Origin: Coemansia sp. RSA 487
Lineage: Eukaryota > Kickxellomycota > Kickxellomycetes > Kickxellales > Kickxellaceae
NCBI GenBank assembly: GCA_027577595.1
Contig: JANBRJ010000022.1
Span: forward strand, 124,001-188,000
Reading direction: 5' to 3'
DNA: 64,000 bases
The notes under the pieces were generated by a model. The model was given only the letters and a program-made list of their open reading frames with translations, was not told where the DNA came from and ran no database searches. Within the stretch, counting starts at the first letter, position 1. Every line of letters begins with the position of its first letter. The position numbers and the translations under genes are program-made. Positions 20,626 to 30,970 of the stretch are shown here, one piece after another.

Positions 20626-21903
20626 ATGACAACAGCTCTGGAAATTGCTTCTTCCGAACCCAAGCCTGTTGCAGATGAGAAGAAATGTCCCCCTACTTTA
20701 GCACAACCCGTCAAGAGTGCTGAACCAGTAGCCGTGGCTGACGAAGAAACGAGGCCTGCCTTGATTCCTACAGCAAAAGACACTGCGGAACAAGACGCGT
20801 ATCCTGTAGCTGATGCCAACGATCCTGAAGCGAAAGTCGTCACCACTACTGACGTAGAGAAGATTGACACCGCTGTTAAGGATGATGACGTGCGGGAACT
20901 TGGCGATGCCAGTAAGAAAGATAGCTTGGAGGACACAGAGGCACCTACTTCTGTCTTAGCACCAACTGTTGCTAATGACGAAACACGTCCTACAGCCGAA
21001 GTCTCTGAAGCCAAGTCTGACGTCACGGATTCCAAACCAACAACCCCGTTAAAGCCTAGCGAAAAAACAGAGACCGCTAAAGAAAAGGACCAAGACCAAG
21101 CTGTCCAAGACGCTATCGATTCTACCATTACTCATGATGTGGCAGATAAGTCTAAGGAGACAGTCAAACAGGTGGAAAATGATGTTCCTAAACCTGAGGA
21201 AGACAGGGATCAAAATTCAAGCGCTCAAGACGCTCTTGATGCTGCTGCTGCTACTCATGAAGATGCAGGTACAGTCAAAGGTACCGTGCCTAGAGCTGGA
21301 AAGCCGCAGACGACAGAGGAACAGGAAGATAAGGCTGCATCTAAATCCGTGCAAGACAATAGGCAAAGCCCTGAGGTGCAAGAAGCCGCCAGTTCTGCTG
21401 TGGATCGTGACGATGCAGATGCCACCAATAGTGCTATTCACGGAGCTGATAAACCAAAGGAGATCACAAAGGCAGGAAATAATACTCCCAGCTCTGAGCA
21501 AGAAAAGGACGCGCCTGGCAACGAGGAAGAGGAGGAGGAAGCGGAGGAAGAAGAAGAAGAAGAAAAAGAAGAAGAGGACGGAGACGAAGAAGACGAGGCC
21601 ACTGAAAAACCTCGCGTCCAGATCTATGGCTCCACAGTTTCTGGTAACCGCACTTACAAGAAGCAAGCCAAGGAGCTGTTTATTATGCTCGAGGCAAACG
21701 AAATCGACTTTGAATTTATCTGCATTGCGGCTGATGAGAAGGCAAAGTCATATATGCGGAGAAAGGCGCTTGGCAAGATGACGATTCCACAGGTATACGT
21801 CGATGGCGAATTCAAGGGCTTTTTTGAGGACGCATTCAAAGCCAACGAGATTGACGAGCTGTATGAATGGCTTGGTCTGGATGAAGAGCCGTTTGAGTAT
21901 TAG
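20626..21903 (+). CDS. SH3BGR/glutaredoxin-like domain protein with long acidic N-terminal region
   Basis: 425 residues from ATG 20626. Residues 1-325 are low complexity, Glu/Asp/Lys/Thr/Ala-rich, ending in a Glu-rich run. Residues about 328-425 form a thioredoxin-fold domain like animal SH3BGRL: RVQIYGSTVSGNRTYKKQAK, MLEANEIDFEFICIAADEKA, IPQVYVDGEFKGFFEDAFKA and ELYEWLGL. Like SH3BGRL it lacks the glutaredoxin CxxC active site (SGNRTYKK in its place), so it is probably not an oxidoreductase. It has the cis-Pro (TIPQ). The cellular role is unknown. Confidence 0.82.
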   Translation: MTTALEIASSEPKPVADEKKCPPTLAQPVKSAEPVAVADEETRPALIPTAKDTAEQDAYPVADANDPEAKVVTTTDVEKIDTAVKDDDVRELGDASKKDSLEDTEAPTSVLAPTVANDETRPTAEVSEAKSDVTDSKPTTPLKPSEKTETAKEKDQDQAVQDAIDSTITHDVADKSKETVKQVENDVPKPEEDRDQNSSAQDALDAAAATHEDAGTVKGTVPRAGKPQTTEEQEDKAASKSVQDNRQSPEVQEAASSAVDRDDADATNSAIHGADKPKEITKAGNNTPSSEQEKDAPGNEEEEEEAEEEEEEEKEEEDGDEEDEATEKPRVQIYGSTVSGNRTYKKQAKELFIMLEANEIDFEFICIAADEKAKSYMRRKALGKMTIPQVYVDGEFKGFFEDAFKANEIDELYEWLGLDEEPFEY

Positions 21904-22248
21904 AACGCATTTATCTGATTGACTACAGCGAGATGGCTGGTGTTCCAGGTGTAGAAACACTGAAAATAGGGATATATCTATTTGTGGCATGCCCAATTGA
22001 TTGGTACATTGGGTCAAAAAAAGGATAAAAAGTTTCTTAAAAAAACTATCGGTCGTTTGCCACGCCGAATAAAGCCTGTTTCCATTTCTGGATTGCATTC
22101 TAAGGAAGGTATAAATACTATATTGTGTCACTTGGCTGAGGGAAAGTCTTGGTATAAAGTTCCAGTCGCAAACGATGGAATATCAGTGTTCTTTTTTCAG
22201 TTGTTTTTTTTTTCTATTTTCCATTTCACTTCTACTTCCATTCCTTAA
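21904..22248 (+). promoter_or_regulatory. promoter/leader of the anion permease, with TATA-like box
   Basis: A 345-base spacer. TATAAATA at 22110-22117 lies about 130 bases before the permease ATG, with a T-rich leader near 22195-22220. This is a plausible core promoter, judged by position only. Confidence 0.35.
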
Positions 22249-24030
22249 ATGTCTGATATTACTGAAACGAGCTCTGATGAGCTGCCGCCTCTGACCTGGC
22301 GGTCCTGGATGGTGCTTGTCATGTTTATTATCGCGACCGGGTTTGTCATATATCCATTGCGCATTCCGCTGGTTTACCCGGTGGTTGGAGCCAAACCTTC
22401 AAACCCCGAAACCATTGAGTGCTCGTCAGCGGTGCCAGCTCAGAAAAAGAAATACGCGCTTCAATGGCGGGTTGTACGGATACACATGGACATGAAGCTT
22501 GCGCCGTGGATAGCCATTCTGATTCTACTTGCTTCGACAACGATAAAGTTCGTCAATGAGGTGGTTCACGGGTTTGTTGGGAGCGATGGCATCGAGCCTT
22601 ACGCAATTGTGATTCTTATCTTCGCGCTTGCATACATTTGCATCTCGCTTGACCAGAGTGGGCTTTTGAGCTACATTGCCATGCATGTCACTAAAAGGTG
22701 GGGTCAGAACGGACGGCTGCTTCTGGTTTGCTTCTATCTTCTGAGCACAGTCATGGCTGTGCTGACAAGCAATGATGTCGTGGTTTTGTGTCTGACTCCT
22801 ATTATCTGCATTTTCTCTGATGTCACAGGCGCCGACGCCGAGCCATTTCTTATAGCAATGTTTGTTTCGGCTAATACTGCGTCCATGGCCTTGTACATCG
22901 GCAACCCCACCAACATCATTGCATCGCAGGCCAACGGAATCGCTTTTCTGCAGTATTCTGCGTGGATGGCGCTACCCTTCCTTGGAGCCGTTGTTGCTGG
23001 CGGCGCTATTCTTTATATCCAATGCTTCTCAAAGGTCCCACGCGCGATTGAAATCGATCTGGGAATCCAGCCGCGCTCCATGCTTGTCCGGCCGCGACAG
23101 GCAATATTTGGTGCTGTTATACTCGCTCTTTGCCTGATCACCTTGAGCGTGTCCTCATTCTTTGGCGTGGCAGTATGGATTGTGACGCTGCCATTTGGTG
23201 GTGTAATGCTGGTGGTTGATGCGTTTGTTGACCTGTATCTAACCCGCAGCTCCGCAGCAGCGATAGACACATCTACCGAAACAGAAACAGCAGCTGCAGC
23301 AATATCTGCTTCTGATGCAAGCAACATGCTGCGTATCGATGGGTCGCCAGGCACTATTGACGAAAAGCAATCTTCAAGCCAAATTATGCCGATCAGCACA
23401 GAGATACAAGACTCTGTTGCGCAGACGCACGAATTGAACGAGCAAACAAGCACCGCAAAGTATTCGACTACCAATGGAAAAATGCACCGGCTCAAGGCAA
23501 CTGCTGTTCGTGTACTGGGTGTGCTGGTACGGCGGTTGCCGACGGTCTCTGCAGTGCTCAGCAGGCTGCCGTACAACATTGTTCCATTCTCAATCGGGAT
23601 GTTCATATTGGTCGAATCGCTATCCGAGCAAGGCTGGACCCCGCGGCTTTCCTGGCTGCTCAAGCACATGTGTCCCTCGGTAGCACCGGCGGTGTTTATT
23701 GTCGGGGCAGTGACCGCGCTGGCATGCAATATCATGAACAATCTGCCAATGACAATAATATTTACCCGAGCGCTCAAGCACCAGATCTTTGCGCAGGTTG
23801 GCGCGTCTACTCGGAGGGGCGCCCTGTTTGCGCTTATAGTAGGAAGCAACCTTGGCGCAAACTTTACACTGGTCGGCAGCTTAGCCGGGCTAATGTTCCA
23901 GGGGATCGCCCGGCAAAAGAAGCGCGATATCGGCTACTTTAAGTTCCTGCGTTGGTGCCTGCCGATCCTACCCATCCAGCTGGCTGTGGCATGTGCGATC
24001 TTGACGGCAGAAGTGATAATAATGAAATAG
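22249..24030 (+). CDS. ArsB/NhaD-type (citrate-transporter-like) anion permease
   Basis: 593 residues from ATG 22249 with about 11-12 hydrophobic segments. The ion-transporter superfamily core is clear: SNDVVVLCLTPIICIFSD, ANTASMALYIGNPTNIIASQ and, in the second half, NIMNNLPMTIIFTRAL and GSNLGANFTLVGSLAGLMFQ. A hydrophilic loop of roughly 100 residues (about 335-430, Ser/Thr/Glu-rich) splits the two halves. Relatives export arsenite or antimonite or exchange Na+/H+, and others move dicarboxylates or phosphate. The substrate cannot be assigned; plasma membrane location is likely. Confidence 0.83.
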   Translation: MSDITETSSDELPPLTWRSWMVLVMFIIATGFVIYPLRIPLVYPVVGAKPSNPETIECSSAVPAQKKKYALQWRVVRIHMDMKLAPWIAILILLASTTIKFVNEVVHGFVGSDGIEPYAIVILIFALAYICISLDQSGLLSYIAMHVTKRWGQNGRLLLVCFYLLSTVMAVLTSNDVVVLCLTPIICIFSDVTGADAEPFLIAMFVSANTASMALYIGNPTNIIASQANGIAFLQYSAWMALPFLGAVVAGGAILYIQCFSKVPRAIEIDLGIQPRSMLVRPRQAIFGAVILALCLITLSVSSFFGVAVWIVTLPFGGVMLVVDAFVDLYLTRSSAAAIDTSTETETAAAAISASDASNMLRIDGSPGTIDEKQSSSQIMPISTEIQDSVAQTHELNEQTSTAKYSTTNGKMHRLKATAVRVLGVLVRRLPTVSAVLSRLPYNIVPFSIGMFILVESLSEQGWTPRLSWLLKHMCPSVAPAVFIVGAVTALACNIMNNLPMTIIFTRALKHQIFAQVGASTRRGALFALIVGSNLGANFTLVGSLAGLMFQGIARQKKRDIGYFKFLRWCLPILPIQLAVACAILTAEVIIMK

Positions 24031-24130
24031 TTTATACTTTTTATTTTATTCGGGAGAGTTGACAGACTGAGAACTGGTTTTACTGTAGAAAAAAGAATGT
24101 AACTTTTCAATTTTGGTTATCCACACTGGT

Positions 24131-24551
24131 TTAGACCTTGGACTCTACGTGCTTGGCCCACTTGTCGAAATCAAAGTTGGGGTCTTCAAAGTTGAAAGAC
24201 TGGCCGGAACCACCACCGCTCTCGGCAGCCTTCTTCTCGGCGTACTTCTTTTTGGCCTCCTCGATCAACGCAACCTTGCGAGCGTACTCGTTGTCAATCC
24301 GCTTTATCTCTGCGTCCTTGCGCAGGGTACGCGCATGCAAGACCCCGTATGAAAGACCGGCGCCCAGAGCAGCCCAGCGACCAATCTACCAAAGGTGGAA
24401 AAAAGAAAGAAAAAGACGGAATTTCAAGGTTGGCATAAGTTTTGAATATCGTTCGTTCCTCAATTCGTTGCTATAAGCGCTTGTGCGTCAAAGAATTATG
24501 TTAAAGCATTACCTTGAACAGTGAAGAAACCTGGCGAACCTGAGCAGACAT
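24131..24551 (-). CDS. ATP21: mitochondrial F1Fo ATP synthase subunit e
   Basis: Exons complement(24131-24385) and complement(24513-24551) give 97 residues; the intron is 127 bases (donor GTAATG, acceptor GTAG, phase 0). Exon 1 encodes MSAQVRQVSSLFK, and exon 2 continues IGRWAALGAGLSYGVLHART, a membrane helix with the glycine-spaced pattern (ALGAGLSYG) typical of subunit e. A charged coiled coil follows (KVALIEEAKKKYAEKKA) and the family ending FNFEDPNFDFDKWAKHVES. Subunit e (yeast Tim11/Atp21) helps ATP synthase dimerise and shape cristae. The length fits the family. Confidence 0.9.
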
Positions 24552-25217
24552 TACTGGTATTATTACGTGTGAGTTTCTTTATAAAACAAATAGAAATGAC
24601 AGCAAGTGATACAGAAACCAAAAGAGAAAAATGTAAGATAACACTGCCAAAAGGGGGGAGGATGAATTTTTGAGCTTTAGATTTTCACTGGACTGTTATT
24701 TTTTTTCCAAAGCTTGGGAATTTCATTTGCATAAAAGCCAGTGATTTGATTTGAAGATATGCACTAGATATAACAAAAGGCGGGCCAATCAATTGGAAAT
24801 CAGATCTGATTCTGTGAGTGAATGAAAAAAAAAAATTGTTGCACGCAGCATGAAGTGAAAAAACATTGGAACAAGAGATCGGTTAGAAGAGAAACAGAAT
24901 ACCTTTTCTTCTTCACTGCTTTCATACTTTTAAAGGACTCCCCACTTTTTTCGGTAGATATAGCACAAGGAGCGCGCAACAGTGACTATCGCGCACTACA
25001 TCCCTTTTCATCATATTTTTCGATATAAAAACTAGTTGAATTTGTAGCACATTTGGCGTTTCCAGCTTTAGCTAGTGCCACTACCAAGAAAAAAAAAGAT
25101 AGTTGCTTTTTTTTGCGTGGTATTGTTTTACCTGGATTTGAAAAAGAGCAACGAGCACACAAAACACACAAGAGAGCTTCTGCATCAAACATCCTATTCG
25201 CTTATCCAGCCCAAGCT
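24552..25217. other. divergent promoter region, ATP synthase e / POL5
   Basis: 666 bases of A/T-rich sequence between two divergent genes. The POL5 frame stays open upstream to 25053, but only from a TTG and through Lys-rich low-complexity sequence, so I regard it as leader. No other feature seen. Confidence 0.5.
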
Positions 25218-28200
25218 ATGACATCTACGCTCGATTTCTACTGGGACCTTGCCTCCCTTGATGAGGACAAGCGGATTGAGGCGGCGGCGGGGCTTATTTC
25301 GGCGCTGTGCAAATTCCAGGCGGACATGCCCAAGACAAACAAAATAGCAATGACGGAGGAGGATCTGGATCGGATATGCGCAAGCGACCTTGCATATGCC
25401 GTACGGCGCCTGATCAAGGGATTGGCCAGTCCACGCGACGGTGCACGGCAAGGGTTCTCGATGACGCTGGCGGAGCTTTTGAACCGCGTGCCAAATATCT
25501 CTGTCAAGCTTGTGCTAGATCTCCTGTGGAAGTGCACGGAGGCGACGAACGGCATGAAGGGACAGGAGCAGCGCGACATGCGGTTTGGGCGGATCTTTGG
25601 GCTGATGGCGCTGGTGCAGTCTGGGATCATTGCGCGCACAGGAACCACGCCAATCGAGATCCGCAAGATCGTGATGGAGCTGACGGCGATGGGCGCTAAA
25701 AAGTCGTATCTCCGGGAAACGGCATACGTGACGCTGGTGTCGATGGTGACGATTCTCGGCAGCTTTTCGTTTGCTGAGGAGCTGATCACGATGTTTGTGG
25801 CGGTTGCGCTGGACAAGGGCACGATCGAGACCCCAGACGAGCTCTACCTTGCCATGTGCCTGCGGCGCAAGTACCCGTGGTACGACTGGGCGACGGCGCT
25901 CCCGCACTGGCACGGCAAGCACATGCTGAGCGAAAAGAATGTGCGCAGGATCGTGCCGATTCTGTGTGAGGTGTCGGAGGAAAACAAGGGCCTTTTCTCC
26001 AGCTGGCACCAGCAGCTGCACACGGTGTGGAGCGAGATCTTTGACCTGTACTTTAACAAGCAGCGCGAGTTCGAGCTTGAGTCGATGGAGCCCATGCATT
26101 TTGATCTGCTCTGGGACGCGGTGGTCGAGAGGGGGCTGTTTGCGCCTGGGTCGACGCAGTTCCGGCGCTACTGGGGCTTCCTCCTTTTGGAGCGGCTCCT
26201 GCCGTACCTGAGCGAGGACACTGTGCCGGCACTCATGTCGCCCAACATCGTGCGGGCGTTGTCGGACAACATCTCTGTCGGCAAGAAATCGCTGCTGGCC
26301 AAGGTCAGTATGCGCACGGCAGATAGCCTCGTCAGCGTGTGCGAGGGCAACACAAAGGTCGGACTCGCTGTGCTCACGCACCTGCTGAACCAAAAGGGCA
26401 CGATCGGCCAAGCGAGCGGCTCAAAGCAGACGAGTCTGCGCACGATGATGGCCAACCGCATCGTGGCCAAGCTCGACAGCCAGGCAATCGTCGGATACGT
26501 GACGTATCTGCAAGAAATGTACCTGAGGCCACAGACGGCGCAGGCCAAGGCGGGCGTTGCGGCCCGGTGCATGGATAAGAACAACATGTCGATTAAGGTG
26601 GTCGACAAGCAGCGCACGTGGGCGGTGGACCAGATGATCCGCGTAGCGCGGTTCGCGCAGCTGCCGATCACCGATGACCTGACGACCAGCGTGCTGCACT
26701 TTATCGTTGCACATGCGGCGTTTGCACCAGCGTCGAAAGACCCGAAGAAGTGCGGTATCCCCGAGCTTGCCACGGCGCCGGAGCCGCCGCTGAGCGACAA
26801 CACCCGTAACCACCTGTGCACGTCGCTGATTTCCTTTGTTGGCGACCTCAACAGGTTCAGCAGCCAGACCCACGGATCCACAGATAATGAAGCAGGCGCA
26901 CAGCCAGCGGGACGGCTCTTGGTTGGATGCTCGCGCAGCGGCACAGTGTGGGCGACGTCTGCGGTCGACAAGCTGCTTGACTGCGCATCGAAGAAGACCA
27001 AGTCTGTGCTCCATGGGCTCCCCGAATCGAAGCCGACGCTCGTAGAGATGGCCAAGGTCCTCCATGCAATGGCAGCCAAGTCAGCTGCGTACTCCGAAGC
27101 CGGCGCAGTTGCCAACGCACAGCGTGTGCGCAGCCTGGAGCTGCTTCTGGGAAACGTGTGTCTAGTGGGCGCATGCTGGACCAACAAGGACATCCGGGCC
27201 GAGTTCTTGGACGTGGCCCTCGAGGTGGCCGAGTGCTACAGGCGCCTGGAAATGCAGCTCGACAGCGAGACTAAGACACCAAAGAAGAGCAAGAAGCACA
27301 GTGAGGGCGACGACGAGCCCAAGCCGGTGGAGGTGCTTGTGGATGTGATCCTCAGCTTTATGACAAAGGATCTGCACTTCCTACGCAAGCTGTGCGACCA
27401 GGTGTTTGTGCCGTTTACCGATCTGATGACTGCCGACGCGATGGATGCAATCATTGGCGTTCTGCAGGCAAAGGAGGGCGGTGACGCCGGCGCTGCTGAG
27501 GATGGTGCTGCAGTCGAGACCGAGATGGATGCCGATGGAATGATGGACATTGACGATGATGATGACGACTCGGATGTCAGCATGGCCGGCGATGACGACT
27601 TGGAGCAGCTCGGGGCAGTGGACGAGGAGCTGCGGCGCAAGATCCAGGAAGCGCTGGGCAGCGCATCAGCCATCGACAACGAAGCAGACGGCGAGGTCAG
27701 CGCCAGCGGCGAGGAGGAAGAGTACGACGATGAACAAATGACGGTGTTTGACGACAAGCTTGCAGAGATCTTCCGGCACAAGAAGGAGCAGAAGGTGGCG
27801 GTGCGCGACCTGCGCATCTCGCTGATCAACTTCAAGTTGCGTGCGCTGGATCTGGTGGATGTGTTCCTGACAAAGCAGCCGGACAACGCGCTGGTGATCC
27901 GGTTGCTCCCGACGGTGGTGGATCTGGCAAAGGCCACGCGCGCCGACTCGCGCACCAAGCCCCTGCACGACCGCACCATGGCGATCCTGGGTGCGCGGCG
28001 GACCAAGTACCCGACCGGATTCGACACCGACGCTGGGCTGTCGCTGCTCGACGCAATCCACAAGCGCGCCCGGCGCGCGCAGGACAAGGCGGAGCTGGCG
28101 ATGCTTGGTAACGTGGCAGCGTTTGTCACGCGTGCGCTGATGGACAGCACGCCTGCCACTGCCAACGATAAAGACAGCGAGAAGCACAAGACCGTCAGCA

Positions 28201-28901
28201 GCCGTGTGTTTGATATTGCAAAGGCGTCGCTGGCGGACTTTATGACGCGCAAGGGCTCGCAGATCCACGCAGACTTCTTCCGCCCTACCACCGAGAAGCT
28301 GCTTCCGTCGCAGCTGGATATCTTCTGGCGCATTGCGCACGTTGCGCTCAGCGACTACGCGCGGCCAGGCCAGACGGTCAACGTGTACCGACAGGTGCAA
28401 GCGTTTGCGCTGGTCGAGGTTGTCGTGGCGACCGTGCCGCGCGTGATGAGCGAGTCGTCGGACGTCACCGATATCGGCGCATTTGTCGAGGCGGTAGAGA
28501 GTCTGCTGCGCGAGATGCAGACCGCCGTATGCGAAACTATCCAGTTTGCAGTGTCCGACGAAAACAAGGTGTCTGGATCGTCGTCGGCAGGCAAGCTACG
28601 CATCGAGCCGCTGCGGCTCAAGGAGATCCTGATCCACTCGGTCGACATTGCCAGGCGGTGCATTGCTAAGGATGATGTGTTCAGGCTGGCGGCCAAGCGC
28701 GCGTTCAAAACAGAAAGCAAGTGGACAGAAGGCGTTGCTGCCTTGTCGAAGGCATCCACGGTGTTTGCGCTCAAGATCTTCCGCGCATTCTGCACAAACA
28801 TGGCTGTGGCCGAGAACCTGGCGGAGCCCGATGCGGTGGCAAGGGTTGTGTCGGCATTTGGCAAGAAGCCCAAGAAGACTGGAGGAGCTGGTCGTAAGTA
28901 G
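25218..28901 (+). CDS. POL5: Pol5/MYBBP1A-family nucleolar protein (DNA polymerase phi family)
   Basis: 1,227 residues from ATG 25218, single exon. The N-terminus STLDFYWDLASLDEDKRIEA and RLIKGLASPRDGARQGFSMT are hallmarks of the family, followed by HEAT-like helical repeats. An acidic segment typical of Pol5 lies around residues 755-845 (DIDDDDDDSDVSMAGDDD and EEEEYDDEQM). Despite its name, Pol5 acts in rRNA synthesis and ribosome assembly in the nucleolus rather than as a replicative polymerase. The C-terminus is basic (KKPKKTGGAGRK), fitting nucleolar location. The gene is GC-rich with strong G/C third positions, as are the next three genes, suggesting high expression. Confidence 0.92.
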   Translation: MTSTLDFYWDLASLDEDKRIEAAAGLISALCKFQADMPKTNKIAMTEEDLDRICASDLAYAVRRLIKGLASPRDGARQGFSMTLAELLNRVPNISVKLVLDLLWKCTEATNGMKGQEQRDMRFGRIFGLMALVQSGIIARTGTTPIEIRKIVMELTAMGAKKSYLRETAYVTLVSMVTILGSFSFAEELITMFVAVALDKGTIETPDELYLAMCLRRKYPWYDWATALPHWHGKHMLSEKNVRRIVPILCEVSEENKGLFSSWHQQLHTVWSEIFDLYFNKQREFELESMEPMHFDLLWDAVVERGLFAPGSTQFRRYWGFLLLERLLPYLSEDTVPALMSPNIVRALSDNISVGKKSLLAKVSMRTADSLVSVCEGNTKVGLAVLTHLLNQKGTIGQASGSKQTSLRTMMANRIVAKLDSQAIVGYVTYLQEMYLRPQTAQAKAGVAARCMDKNNMSIKVVDKQRTWAVDQMIRVARFAQLPITDDLTTSVLHFIVAHAAFAPASKDPKKCGIPELATAPEPPLSDNTRNHLCTSLISFVGDLNRFSSQTHGSTDNEAGAQPAGRLLVGCSRSGTVWATSAVDKLLDCASKKTKSVLHGLPESKPTLVEMAKVLHAMAAKSAAYSEAGAVANAQRVRSLELLLGNVCLVGACWTNKDIRAEFLDVALEVAECYRRLEMQLDSETKTPKKSKKHSEGDDEPKPVEVLVDVILSFMTKDLHFLRKLCDQVFVPFTDLMTADAMDAIIGVLQAKEGGDAGAAEDGAAVETEMDADGMMDIDDDDDDSDVSMAGDDDLEQLGAVDEELRRKIQEALGSASAIDNEADGEVSASGEEEEYDDEQMTVFDDKLAEIFRHKKEQKVAVRDLRISLINFKLRALDLVDVFLTKQPDNALVIRLLPTVVDLAKATRADSRTKPLHDRTMAILGARRTKYPTGFDTDAGLSLLDAIHKRARRAQDKAELAMLGNVAAFVTRALMDSTPATANDKDSEKHKTVSSRVFDIAKASLADFMTRKGSQIHADFFRPTTEKLLPSQLDIFWRIAHVALSDYARPGQTVNVYRQVQAFALVEVVVATVPRVMSESSDVTDIGAFVEAVESLLREMQTAVCETIQFAVSDENKVSGSSSAGKLRIEPLRLKEILIHSVDIARRCIAKDDVFRLAAKRAFKTESKWTEGVAALSKASTVFALKIFRAFCTNMAVAENLAEPDAVARVVSAFGKKPKKTGGAGRK

Positions 28902-28904
28902 CAG

Positions 28905-28926
28905 CATTTTCTCTCTCTCTCTCTCC
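28905..28926. repeat. (CT)n run after POL5
   Basis: About eight CT units a few bases after the POL5 stop, in the short spacer before WRAP73; a simple repeat, possibly in the 3' UTR. Confidence 0.7.
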
Positions 28927-29130
28927 CTAGATTGCTCCACCCTTAGTAAGCTATGGATGGAGGCTGAATGCCCTGAGCTTATTTTCCTTTCTGCCTACTC
29001 TAAAACTTTTTTGTTTACGATAATTTCCTTTTTCTTCTTTTTCTTCTTCACTCTTCAAATATATATACAAACCTTCTTTTTGTTTCTATTGTTTATTGTT
29101 ATTGAAAACGCACACTGAATTTTGTTGTTC

Positions 29131-30489
29131 ATGGAATTCTCTGATTTATACAAGCAAGAGAATAGCTCGCTGGTGCAGTTTTCGCCGGACGGAAAGTACA
29201 TTGCGGTGGTGGTAAAGCACCGGCTGATACTGCGCGACAGCGAGAACCCAAAGCGGATCCACCGGGTGTACAGCTGCGTGTACGAGGCAGCGCCATACAT
29301 ACAGAAGGTGGAGTGGTCTGCGGATAGCGAGTACATTCTGACGGCATCGTACGCAACGAACCGGGTGGATGTGTGGTCAGTGAGCGATGAGAGCTGGCGG
29401 TGCGCAGTGACTGACGAGGTAGCGCATGTGGAGAAGGCACAGTGGGCCAAGGACTCACGGCACGTACTGACGTTCAGCGAGCTCGATCTGCGCGTATCAG
29501 TGTGGTCGCTGCTGGAGGCCGACGACCGGCGGTACATCCAGTTCCCGAAGACACGCGCCGGCGCCAGCTTCCACCCGGACGGCACATACATGGCGCTGGC
29601 GCAGCGCCACGACTACCACGACTACATCGGGATCTACAACACTGAGAGCTGGCAGCTGGTCAAGGAGATCGCCGTCGACACGCTGGACCTCGCCGGGCTG
29701 CGGTGGAGCCCCGACGGGCTGCACATCGTGGCGTGGGACATGGCGGCAACCTACACAGCCGTGATTGTCAACGTGGCTGGCGTCATCAAGCGCGTGTTCT
29801 GCCCCGGCGACGAGAGCGAAGACGACGACGGGCTGGGCGTGCGCACGTGCGCGTGGGCGCCCAGCGGGCAGCTGCTGGCGCTGGGCGGGTACGATCGGCG
29901 CGTGCGCGTGCTCAACCACCTGACGTGGCGGCCGATCGCGACGCTGACGCACCGGCCCACTGTCAACGTCCAGGCGGATGTGTTTGTAGAGGTGGCGGTG
30001 GGGCAGACGCTCGCGCAGGCGTCGCAGGCGGTGATGGCGTCGACGCAGCGCCACCACACGCGCTTCGACCTGGACGCTACGCCCTCGACCATCCGCATCG
30101 TCGTGCCGCTCCAGGACGTGCATCGCGCCGATGCGCCGCGCTCGGGCGTGTCGTTTGTTGAGTTCAGCGCCGATGGGCTGCTGCTGGCTACTGTGTGCGA
30201 GACCATGCCGCATACGCTGTGGGTGTGGCGCGTCAGTAGCATGCGCCCCGCCGCAGTTATCCAGACTCTGCGGCCCATCCGCGCGTGCTGCTGGAGCCCC
30301 GTCGAGCCTGTACTGGCCTTCGCCACAGGCTCCGCCACCCTGTACGTGTGGAAGGAGAACAACGGCTGCCACATCTACGACATCCCGTCCGCCACCGTTG
30401 CGGCGGCATCGTTGGTGTGGAACCCGAACGGCGGCAGCCTGGCTATCCTGTCCAAGGGCGTGTTCTCCATAGCCTACATGACCGAATGA
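29131..30489 (+). CDS. WRAP73/WDR8-family WD40 protein (spindle-pole/centrosome factor)
   Basis: 452 residues from ATG 29131 (the frame extends three codons further only from a TTG). It matches WRAP73/WDR8 along its length: MEFSDLYKQENSSLVQFSPD, YIQKVEWSADSEYILTASY, HVLTFSELDLRVSVWSL, YMALAQRHDYHDYIGIYN, GGYDRRVRVLNHLTWRPIAT and SPVEPVLAFATGSATLYVW. In fission yeast and Aspergillus, WDR8 homologues work with SSX2IP/Msd1-like partners and kinesin-14 to anchor minus ends at the spindle pole. No domain appears missing. Only 228 bases separate it from POL5, on the same strand. Confidence 0.9.
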   Translation: MEFSDLYKQENSSLVQFSPDGKYIAVVVKHRLILRDSENPKRIHRVYSCVYEAAPYIQKVEWSADSEYILTASYATNRVDVWSVSDESWRCAVTDEVAHVEKAQWAKDSRHVLTFSELDLRVSVWSLLEADDRRYIQFPKTRAGASFHPDGTYMALAQRHDYHDYIGIYNTESWQLVKEIAVDTLDLAGLRWSPDGLHIVAWDMAATYTAVIVNVAGVIKRVFCPGDESEDDDGLGVRTCAWAPSGQLLALGGYDRRVRVLNHLTWRPIATLTHRPTVNVQADVFVEVAVGQTLAQASQAVMASTQRHHTRFDLDATPSTIRIVVPLQDVHRADAPRSGVSFVEFSADGLLLATVCETMPHTLWVWRVSSMRPAAVIQTLRPIRACCWSPVEPVLAFATGSATLYVWKENNGCHIYDIPSATVAAASLVWNPNGGSLAILSKGVFSIAYMTE

Positions 30490-30970
30490 TGTGTTCTGAA
30501 CGCTGCGAGCTCCTCCCATTGGCTCCTTGTCTCTTTTTTCTGAGACGCACTACTTTGGCATATGTCCATCCGTTGCATCGGTGTAGTGCTGTTGCATCTT
30601 TTGGCAAAAGTCAGCATTAGAAAAATCCAGATACTGCATGTACTACGGCTTGCACCGAACAGTCAGTCAGTGGAGGGAGGAGAAGCTGCTAGGTGTTAGA
30701 ACGAATGCTTTTTTTTTTTGCCTGTTTGTTTGCCGTGCTTTCTGGTGCGTGTTTCATGCAACTTAAATGTCAACTTGTTCGTCGCTTTTCCAGTTCTGAC
30801 GTTTCTACCTTTTCTCCGCCTCTTGCTCTATTACAAGTTTATTTTTACTTTTCGTTCTTTTGCCAAGACCTTTTTTTTCCAATTCGCTTTTTGACCGGTG
30901 GAGGAAGGGGGCTTTTGTTGTTAGCGTTTTATTTCTCTATTGCGCATCTTACAAATACGACAAAAGGGAC
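30490..30970. other. spacer and leader of the TMEM243-like gene
   Basis: 481 bases, T-rich in the second half. The downstream frame is open from about 30860, but from a TTG. Presumably it holds the WRAP73 terminator and the next promoter; no discrete element seen. Confidence 0.45.

Noticed and set aside
21217-21666. Phe-rich minus-strand frame
   Set aside because: It is the reverse of the Glu-rich run in the SH3BGR-like gene.
27236-28333. 365-codon minus-strand frame opposite POL5
   Set aside because: Ser/Thr-rich mirror of the GC-rich, third-position-biased POL5 gene; no protein family resemblance.
29497-30519. 340-codon minus-strand frame opposite WRAP73
   Set aside because: Antisense shadow of a GC-biased gene, Arg/His/Val-rich, no start context or family.
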